Positions 8,097-12,418 of a DNA stretch of 12,418 nt are shown here, in pieces. Where the stretch lies: the NCBI GenBank assembly GCA_937982495.1, contig CALJLX010000370.1:1-12418 (forward strand), read 5' to 3'. Origin of the DNA: an uncultured Desulfuromonas sp. (lineage in GTDB: Bacteria > Desulfobacterota > Desulfuromonadia > Desulfuromonadales > Trichloromonadaceae). How positions within the stretch are numbered: the first letter of the stretch is position 1; each line of letters begins with the position of its first letter. Position numbers and translations under genes: made by a program. A model generated the notes under the pieces. The model had not been told where the DNA came from and made no database searches. It was given only the letters and a program-made list of their open reading frames with translations.

Positions 8097-9065
8097 TTAT
8101 AGATTCCAGCCCCAGTATTGAAGAAAAACGGGAAAGTTGCGCAGGTCCGAAGCCTCCCGCGCCCAGGGCTTGAGGCTGGTGTAAAAAACGATGCCATCCT
8201 CGCGGTCGCGTCCCAGCTTTTTATCCTCGCCGACCCGCCAGTCGAAGGCCCACCAGCTCATGAAGAGACGTTCCCAGGGTTTTTGGCTGTCTTTGACGTA
8301 GTCGCGGCGGCCGCCTTCGGTTTCGTAGAAAGAGGTCGAAGCCCCGTCGGGCAAGCCCAGCCCCTCCAGCACCTTCAGCGGTTTGACCGGAGCGAGAACG
8401 CTTTGATAGCCGGAGGGCACGCGGCTGTCCGCCAGCCACAGATCCATCACCCGGTGGGTGTTTTTGCGCAGCAACAGATGCAAACGGTGATGGGTCGGCG
8501 ACCCTTCGCCGTAGTCGATATAGCCGGGCAGGCTTTCGCCGTAGACCTTCTGCCGCCCCCGTTCCCAGCCGGGAGGGTAAGCCGCTTCGTCAAGATAAGA
8601 GGTGGGGGTGAAGGCCAGGTAGCAGCCGCAGGTGTGCAACGTGGTGAAGAGCACCGGCTGCCCCGATTCGTTGAGGGTGACGATGACCAGCAGGCCGACG
8701 TTCTTCCCCCAGCCAAGACGGGTCGCGGGAACTTTTTCGAAATGAACCCGGTAGGTGAGATTCGTGTAGCTGCCCCGAGCGGTACGAAAAGAGGTTTTGC
8801 GGGCGTAAAGGGTCGGCTGCTCGGAATCGATGTAAACCTCTTCGGCGCCCTGAGTCATCCGCGCCGCCGCTGTACCGATGCGATTAAAGGAACGTCCCGG
8901 CTCCTCGACCACAAACACCGGCGCATGGCGGCTGAAATGCCAGGTATCGTTTTTCGCCACATAGGCGCGCAGGGAGTCGGCGCGGGGGTGCTCGGGCAGG
9001 CCCGGGGCGCAGCTGGCGACCGCCAGCCAGATCAGGAGCAGAACAAATTTCAGCAGTAAACGCAT
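8097..9065 (-). CDS. Conserved-looking lipoprotein of unknown function
   Basis: A 322-residue protein with a type II signal peptide: Lys/Arg at 2-6, a leucine-rich core and lipobox VASC with C19 as the lipidated residue. Residue +2 is Ala, not Asp, which predicts outer-membrane sorting. The mature part is rich in aromatics and has alternating beta-like segments (YRVHFEKVP, NVGLLVIVTLN, PVLFTTLHTCGCY). H144, C146 and C148 form an H-x-C-x-C cluster that could bind a metal or form a disulfide; this is inference. The C-terminal half is Trp-rich (MSWWAFDWRVG, QYWGWNL). I do not recognise a named family. GGGAG 7 bases before the ATG supports the start. It reads in the same direction as the purine cluster, 79 bases after the small gene, and could be its last member, though no functional link is evident. 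A long open frame on the opposite strand is a by-product of codon use. Confidence 0.85.
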   Translation of the reverse strand: MRLLLKFVLLLIWLAVASCAPGLPEHPRADSLRAYVAKNDTWHFSRHAPVFVVEEPGRSFNRIGTAAARMTQGAEEVYIDSEQPTLYARKTSFRTARGSYTNLTYRVHFEKVPATRLGWGKNVGLLVIVTLNESGQPVLFTTLHTCGCYLAFTPTSYLDEAAYPPGWERGRQKVYGESLPGYIDYGEGSPTHHRLHLLLRKNTHRVMDLWLADSRVPSGYQSVLAPVKPLKVLEGLGLPDGASTSFYETEGGRRDYVKDSQKPWERLFMSWWAFDWRVGEDKKLGRDREDGIVFYTSLKPWAREASDLRNFPVFLQYWGWNL

Positions 9066-9132
9066 GACCCTTCTCCCGGGGAAATTTCACTCTTCAGACA
9101 GCATAACCGATCCCGTTAATCCCGCCCAGAAG

Positions 9133-9146
9133 GAAAAACGCCCCTT
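9133..9146. repeat. 14-base direct repeat, copy 1 (after small gene)
   Basis: GAAAAACGCCCCTT, identical to 9361-9374. On the minus strand it reads AAGGGGCG followed by five T. It overlaps the TAA stop of the small gene, so the two copies flank that gene. Confidence 0.85.
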
Positions 9147-9324
9147 ATCTCCCGGCGTCATCGGCGCAAACCCGATCCGGCTCCGCGATCCAGTAAAACT
9201 GCTTGTGCGCACCGCGACTCAATTCGGCGAGTTTCGCCTCGGCGTCCTCCCGACGGTCGTAGCACCCGACGAGAAAACGCCCGCCGTTGTCATCCTGCCG
9301 CCAGAGTTCGAAAGTCTGCGTCAT
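9145..9324 (-). CDS. Small protein of unknown function, 59 residues
   Basis: A short gene between pyrE and the lipoprotein gene. The protein begins MTQTFELWRQDD, continues with a Gly-rich turn (NGGRFLVGCYDRRE) and an Ala/Glu helix (DAEAKLAELSRG), and ends with an aromatic strand HKQFYWIAEPD. The strand-helix-strand order with aromatic residues resembles small SPOR-like or similar alpha-beta folds, but I cannot assign a family. It has no signal peptide or membrane helix, so it should be cytoplasmic. AGAGGG at 9330-9335, 5 bases before the ATG at 9324, fixes the start; a GTG at 9330 would overlap that site. The sensible amino-acid composition, good ribosome binding site and position in a same-strand gene row support a real gene. 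It may be co-transcribed with pyrE if the hairpin between them is leaky. Confidence 0.72.
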   Translation of the reverse strand: MTQTFELWRQDDNGGRFLVGCYDRREDAEAKLAELSRGAHKQFYWIAEPDRVCADDAGR

Positions 9325-9329
9325 CTCCA

Positions 9330-9335
9330 CCCTCT
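9330..9335 (-). promoter_or_regulatory. Ribosome binding site deciding the start of the small gene
   Basis: On the minus strand AGAGGG lies 5 bases before the ATG at 9324. The alternative GTG two codons upstream (9330) overlaps it and would have no room for ribosome binding. Confidence 0.65.
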
Positions 9336-9348
9336 TGCGCCGATACGC

Positions 9349-9376
9349 GAAAGGGGCGTCGAAAAACGCCCCTTTC
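9349..9376 (-). terminator. Strong hairpin after pyrE, terminator or processing site
   Basis: A perfect 11-bp inverted repeat (9349-9359 with 9366-9376) and a 6-base loop lie 24 bases after the pyrE stop and 24 bases before the small gene's ATG. On the minus strand the stem is followed by GCGTATCG rather than a T-run, so it may only attenuate, or stabilise the 3' end of the pyrE message. One arm contains copy 2 of the 14-base repeat. Confidence 0.55.
9361..9374. repeat. 14-base direct repeat, copy 2 (arm of the pyrE hairpin)
   Basis: GAAAAACGCCCCTT, identical to 9133-9146 and in the same orientation. Here it forms loop and arm of the 11-bp hairpin; copy 1 has no adjacent partner arm. Confidence 0.85.
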
Positions 9377-9400
9377 TTAAATCCTCGCTGTCTGGCGGGA

Positions 9401-9961
9401 TTATTTGCCGACCACCTGGGTACGGGTGAAGACCGCGCGCAACGCCATCCCCTCCCCTTCGATGTTGTCGCGGGCGCCTTCCTCGCGATCGACCAGGGTG
9501 ACGATGCCGACCACTTCCAGCCCTTCCTCCCGGGCCCGCTCCACCGCCTTCATCGACGAGCCGCCGGTGGTCGTCACATCCTCGACGATCACCACCCGCG
9601 AGCCCTTGGGCAGGTTCTTGCGCCCTTCCAGCCACTGGCCGGTGCCGTGCCCCTTCGGTTCCTTGCGGATAATGAAGGCGTGAACGTTCTGCCCCTCCAG
9701 TTGGGCGGCGATGGAGGTGGCGGTGGCGATGGGGTCGGCGCCCAGGGTCAGGCCGCCGACGCCGTGGATCGGCCCGGCGAAAGCCTTGACTTCCTTCCAG
9801 AACGCCTTGCCGACCAGAAGGCCGCCCTTGGCGTGAAGAGCGGTCTGTTTGCCGTCGAAATAAAAGTTGCTCTTGCGCCCCGAAGCCAGGGTCACTTCCC
9901 GCTCTTCATAGGAAAGCTCCCGGACAATGGCCATCAGTTCGTCTCTCTCCGCCTGTGTCAT
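9401..9961 (-). CDS. pyrE: Orotate phosphoribosyltransferase
   Basis: Converts orotate and PRPP to orotidine 5'-phosphate and pyrophosphate in pyrimidine synthesis, in the cytoplasm. The 186-residue protein has the usual family length. The type I PRPP-binding motif VVIVEDVTTTGGS lies at 113-125 with the acidic pair E117/D118. The catalytic flexible loop is visible as RKEPKGHGTG near 99-108, with Lys and His in place, and the substrate-binding segment GVGGLTLGADPIA is near 67-79. The start is set by GGAGG at 9969-9973, 7 bases before the ATG; a longer open frame upstream is only the wrong frame of purF. It follows purF by 53 bases, a gap that contains a small hairpin, and is probably in the same operon. 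Confidence 0.97.
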   Translation of the reverse strand: MTQAERDELMAIVRELSYEEREVTLASGRKSNFYFDGKQTALHAKGGLLVGKAFWKEVKAFAGPIHGVGGLTLGADPIATATSIAAQLEGQNVHAFIIRKEPKGHGTGQWLEGRKNLPKGSRVVIVEDVTTTGGSSMKAVERAREEGLEVVGIVTLVDREEGARDNIEGEGMALRAVFTRTQVVGK

Positions 9962-9968
9962 AAAAAAT

Positions 9969-9973
9969 CCTCC
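9969..9973 (-). promoter_or_regulatory. Ribosome binding site deciding the pyrE start
   Basis: A consensus GGAGG on the minus strand, 7 bases before the ATG at 9961. It rules out the much longer open frame that extends through purF. Confidence 0.85.
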
Positions 9974-9990
9974 GCATGGATAAAGAATCA

Positions 9991-10009
9991 AGTGCCGTCG
10001 CACGGCACT
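9991..10009 (-). other. Hairpin between purF and pyrE
   Basis: A perfect 8-bp inverted repeat (AGTGCCGT at 9991-9998, ACGGCACT at 10002-10009) with a 3-base loop, starting 5 bases after the purF stop. On the minus strand it is followed by TTGATTCTTTA, a weak U-rich tail; on the plus strand by CGTTTTT, a better one. It may act as partial attenuator or mRNA stabiliser between purF and pyrE; as a plus-strand terminator it has no gene to serve, except to stop antisense transcripts. Confidence 0.5.
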
Positions 10010-10014
10010 CGTTT

Positions 10015-11424
10015 TTAAAATAGACCGAGTTGGCTGTCGTCCTTGAGCCGCGGAAACCGCACCGGATAGTTGCCGCTGAAACAGGCGTCGCAATAGCCCT
10101 TGCGCCCATCGATGATCGGCGCGCCGGCGGCGGCGTGCATCCCTTCCAGGGAGAGATAGCCGAGGGTGTCGGAGGTGATGTAGCGGTTGATCTCCTCCAC
10201 CGTGTGCGAGGAGGAAATCAGCTCCTTGCGCGTCGGGGTGTCGATGCCGTAGAAACAGGGGAAGCTGGTCGGCGGGCTGGAAATGCGCACGTGCACCTCC
10301 TTGGCCCCGGCGTTGCGGATCATCTTGATGATCTTGCGGGCCGTCGTTCCGCGGACAATGGAGTCGTCGATGACCACCACCCGCTTGCCCTCGATGATCT
10401 CCCGCACCGGATTGAGCTTGATCTTGACGCCGAAGTGGCGAATCGACTGCTGCGGCTCGATGAAGGTGCGGCCCACGTAATGATTGCGGATCAGGCCGAG
10501 TTGGAAAGGGATGCCCGATTCCTCGGCGTAACCGATGGCCGCCGGCACCCCCGAGTCGGGAATGGGGATGACCAGATCGGCATCCACCGCGTGCTCGCGG
10601 GCCAGTTGCCGGCCAAAATCCTTGCGTACCTGATAGACCTGCTGGCCGAAGATGGTGCTGTCCGGTCGGGCGAAATAGATGTGCTCGAAGATACAAGGAG
10701 AAGGCTGGGTCTGCTCGAAAGGGCGGAACGACTGCAGGCCGGTCTTGTCGATGAGGATCATCTCCCCCGGCTCGATCTCGCGGATGAACTGGGCTTCGAT
10801 GAGATCGAGGGCGCAGGTTTCCGAGGCGACGATGTAGGCGCCGTCGAGCTTGCCGAGAACCAGCGGCCGGAAACCGTTGGGATCGCGCACCGCCAGCATC
10901 CGGGTTTCGGTGAGAAAAACCAGGCTGTAGGCGCCCTTGACCTGGTTCAGAGCCATCGTCACCCGTTCGGTGAGAGAATCGCACTCGGAACGGGCGAGAA
11001 GGTGGATGATGACCTCGGTATCGGCGACGGTGGAGAAGATCGAGCCCTTGCGCTCCAGGTCGTTGCGAACCTCCTGGGCGTTGACCAGGTTGCCGTTGTG
11101 AGCCACGGCGATACTGCCGCGATGGTAGTCGACGAGAATCGGCTGACAGTTTTTGAAGTCGTTCCCCCCCGCCGTCGAATAGCGCACATGGCCGATGGCG
11201 TTCGGGCCGGGCAGGCTCTCGAAAATCGAATCCTGCTTGAAAACGTCGGCGACCAGACCCATCCCCTTGTGGGCCCGCAAACGGGTGCCGTCGGAGGAGA
11301 CAATGCCGCAACTTTCCTGCCCCCGGTGCTGAAGGGCGTAAAGGCCGAGATAAGTCAGATTGGCGGCTTCGGGATGGCCATAGATGCCGAATACGCCGCA
11401 TTCATCGTTGAATTTGTCGAACAT
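10015..11424 (-). CDS. purF: Amidophosphoribosyltransferase (glutamine PRPP amidotransferase)
   Basis: Catalyses the first committed step of purine synthesis, glutamine plus PRPP to 5-phosphoribosylamine, in the cytoplasm. The 469-residue protein starts with an 8-residue propeptide (MFDKFNDE) followed by the catalytic Cys9 of the class II (Ntn) glutaminase domain; processing to expose Cys9 is expected from the family. Glutaminase signatures include HRGQES near 33-38, RYSTAGGN near 81-88 and HNGNLVN near 109-115. The phosphoribosyltransferase half carries the PRPP motif VVVIDDSIVRGTT (349-361). Four cysteines (C244, C390, C445, C448) sit where the Bacillus subtilis-type enzyme holds its [4Fe-4S] cluster, so this is the oxygen-sensitive Fe-S class. 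A possible ribosome binding site AGGAG is 12 bases before the ATG, rather far. It follows purQ after a 112-base AT-rich gap and precedes pyrE. Confidence 0.98.
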   Translation of the reverse strand: MFDKFNDECGVFGIYGHPEAANLTYLGLYALQHRGQESCGIVSSDGTRLRAHKGMGLVADVFKQDSIFESLPGPNAIGHVRYSTAGGNDFKNCQPILVDYHRGSIAVAHNGNLVNAQEVRNDLERKGSIFSTVADTEVIIHLLARSECDSLTERVTMALNQVKGAYSLVFLTETRMLAVRDPNGFRPLVLGKLDGAYIVASETCALDLIEAQFIREIEPGEMILIDKTGLQSFRPFEQTQPSPCIFEHIYFARPDSTIFGQQVYQVRKDFGRQLAREHAVDADLVIPIPDSGVPAAIGYAEESGIPFQLGLIRNHYVGRTFIEPQQSIRHFGVKIKLNPVREIIEGKRVVVIDDSIVRGTTARKIIKMIRNAGAKEVHVRISSPPTSFPCFYGIDTPTRKELISSSHTVEEINRYITSDTLGYLSLEGMHAAAGAPIIDGRKGYCDACFSGNYPVRFPRLKDDSQLGLF

Positions 11425-11536
11425 GCGCCAGGAAAGCTCCTCGGGACGACCCGTTAAATTTTTAAAAAACCCTTATTTGAAAAGATGTTAGATCCGAAAT
11501 TACGATAACACGGATGAACTTTTGAAAGCTACCCCG
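11425..11536 (-). other. AT-rich gap between purQ and purF, possible regulatory leader
   Basis: This 112-base spacer is clearly more AT-rich than the genes around it, especially 11455-11525. On the minus strand it contains a T6A5 run (about 11462-11472) and ends with AGGAG before purF. I see no convincing -35/-10 pair, stable hairpin or riboswitch fold. It could hold an internal promoter for purF-pyrE. Confidence 0.35.
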
Positions 11537-12367
11537 TCAGAGTAATTCCTTACGGATGAAATCGACGGCATTGCGGTAAAGCCACAGTCCCATCCCCTCT
11601 TCCGGCAGCTCCTCCTCCCGGGTCCAGCGGGGATGATGGGTGCGATGGACATAGGCCTCGGGATGGGGCATGAGCCCGAAAATCCGCCCGCTGGCGTCGC
11701 AGACCCCGGCGATGGCGTTGGTCGAGCCGTTGGGATTGAGGGGATACTCCATCGTCGGCGCGGCATAATCGGCGGCGCAATATTTCAGCACCGCCAGATG
11801 CGCGGATTCGATCCGCTCCAGCACCTGCGGCTCGCGCACCAGGAATTTGCCTTCGCCGTGCCGAACCGGCAGATAGATGCCGGTCAATCCCCGGGTGTAG
11901 ATACAAGGAGAAGCGGGATCGACCTTGAGGTAGGTCCAGCGGTCCTCGAAGCGACCGCTGTCGTTGTGGGTCAAAGTCGCGGTCTGGGTGCGAAAGTCGC
12001 CGCCGAGGGCGGGAAGAAGACCCATCTTCACCATCAGCTGAAAGCCGTTGCAGACCCCCATGACCAGTTTGCCCGCTTCGATGAAACGATAGAGCTGGTC
12101 GGCCAGGCTTTCCGCGCTCCCCTTCACCGGGGCATGGCGTAGCCGGTTGGCGCCGGCCTTGGCGCTGCCCAGGTCGTCGCCGTCGAGAAAGCCCCCGGCG
12201 AGGTTGAGAAAGTGATAGTCGTCGAGCCTGACCCGTCCGGCCAGCAGTTCGGCGATGTGAACGATGTCGGCGACCTCGGCTCCGGCCAGGCGACAGGCGT
12301 TGGCCACCTCCCGCTCGCAGTTGGTGCCGTTACCGGTAATGACTAGGGAACGAACCTCTTTCGCCAT
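11537..12367 (-). CDS. purQ: Phosphoribosylformylglycinamidine synthase, glutaminase subunit
   Basis: Class I glutamine amidotransferase that releases ammonia from glutamine for PurL, which converts FGAR to FGAM in purine synthesis. The catalytic Cys106 lies in VMGVCNGFQLM, and the His/Glu partners are H235 and E237 in LMPHPEAYV. The N-terminus has the typical TGNGTNCERE start, and NLAGGFLDGDDL forms the oxyanion-side loop. At 276 residues it is longer than the small PurQ of Bacillus (about 227); length and the HRTHHPRWTR tail are more like the glutaminase domain at the end of the large one-chain PurL. GGGAG at 12375-12379, inside the end of purL, is 7 bases before the ATG. Only one base separates the purL stop from this start, implying coupled synthesis of the two subunits. 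Confidence 0.97.
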   Translation of the reverse strand: MAKEVRSLVITGNGTNCEREVANACRLAGAEVADIVHIAELLAGRVRLDDYHFLNLAGGFLDGDDLGSAKAGANRLRHAPVKGSAESLADQLYRFIEAGKLVMGVCNGFQLMVKMGLLPALGGDFRTQTATLTHNDSGRFEDRWTYLKVDPASPCIYTRGLTGIYLPVRHGEGKFLVREPQVLERIESAHLAVLKYCAADYAAPTMEYPLNPNGSTNAIAGVCDASGRIFGLMPHPEAYVHRTHHPRWTREEELPEEGMGLWLYRNAVDFIRKELL

Positions 12368-12368
12368 C

Positions 12369-12418
12369 TTAAAGCTCCCGCAGAGGCGCCTGCCAGGCCT
12401 CTTTCAGTAGATTGATAT
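12369..12418 (-). CDS. purL: C-terminal end of FGAM synthase large subunit (5' part outside window)
   Basis: Only the last 15 residues, INLLKEAWQAPLREL, and the TAA stop lie in the window. The EAW-x-APLR pattern is like the C-terminus of PurL, and the position one base upstream of purQ strongly supports the call. PurL performs the ATP-dependent amidation of FGAR using ammonia from PurQ. The fragment is too short for the identification to rest on sequence alone. Confidence 0.82.
   Translation of the reverse strand, partial: INLLKEAWQAPLREL

Noticed and set aside
8118..9059. A 313-codon plus-strand open frame opposite the lipoprotein gene
   Set aside because: The minus strand has a signal peptide, lipobox and ribosome binding site; the plus-strand product has none of these.
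9401..11401. A 666-residue fusion-like frame in which pyrE appears to have a long N-terminal extension
   Set aside because: The extension is the shifted frame of purF and low in complexity. PyrE has normal length from the ATG at 9961, with a consensus ribosome binding site.
10030..11457. A 475-codon plus-strand open frame opposite purF
   Set aside because: It is antisense to a certain purF gene and explained by the same codon bias; no recognisable domain.

Overview
This GC-rich window (roughly 60% G+C by eye) is bacterial chromosome. Gene content and style fit a Gram-negative, anaerobe-type member of the Desulfuromonadota (Geobacter/Desulfuromonas relatives): many hybrid histidine kinases, a ferredoxin-nitroreductase fusion, an outer-membrane-type lipoprotein, and a purL-purQ-purF-pyrE cluster. 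That placement is inference from style, not from a marker gene. I saw no rRNA, tRNA, CRISPR, insertion sequence or phage gene.

Left part, plus strand. The window opens inside an unidentified gene (3-440) followed by a strong hairpin. A 199-base gap holds the likely promoter of a tightly overlapping three-gene signalling operon: a soluble REC-HisKA-HATPase-REC hybrid kinase (640-2247), a single-domain response regulator (2237-2647) and a 1516-residue membrane hybrid kinase (2644-7194). The large kinase has three tandem periplasmic solute-binding domains, one transmembrane helix, a kinase core, two receivers, an HPt domain and a helical tail. Together these supply all parts of a multistep phosphorelay, but no DNA-binding or enzymatic output regulator lies in the window. 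A 2x[4Fe-4S] ferredoxin-nitroreductase fusion (7251-8078) follows 56 bases later on the same strand.

Right part, minus strand, read from right to left: the end of purL, purQ, purF, pyrE, a 59-residue small protein and an unidentified lipoprotein that converges on the nitroreductase gene. PurL and PurQ make FGAM in purine synthesis. PurF commits PRPP to purines and PyrE commits PRPP to pyrimidines, so the cluster joins two PRPP-consuming steps. The small gene is flanked by two copies of a 14-base repeat, one of which forms an arm of a perfect 11-bp hairpin just after pyrE.

No gap between genes exceeds 300 bases; the largest is 441-639. The most unusual items are the triple-sensor kinase with its companion receivers, its helical tail after HPt, the unknown lipoprotein with an H-x-C-x-C motif, and the repeat/hairpin arrangement around the small gene. 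I did not find a clearly new type of system.
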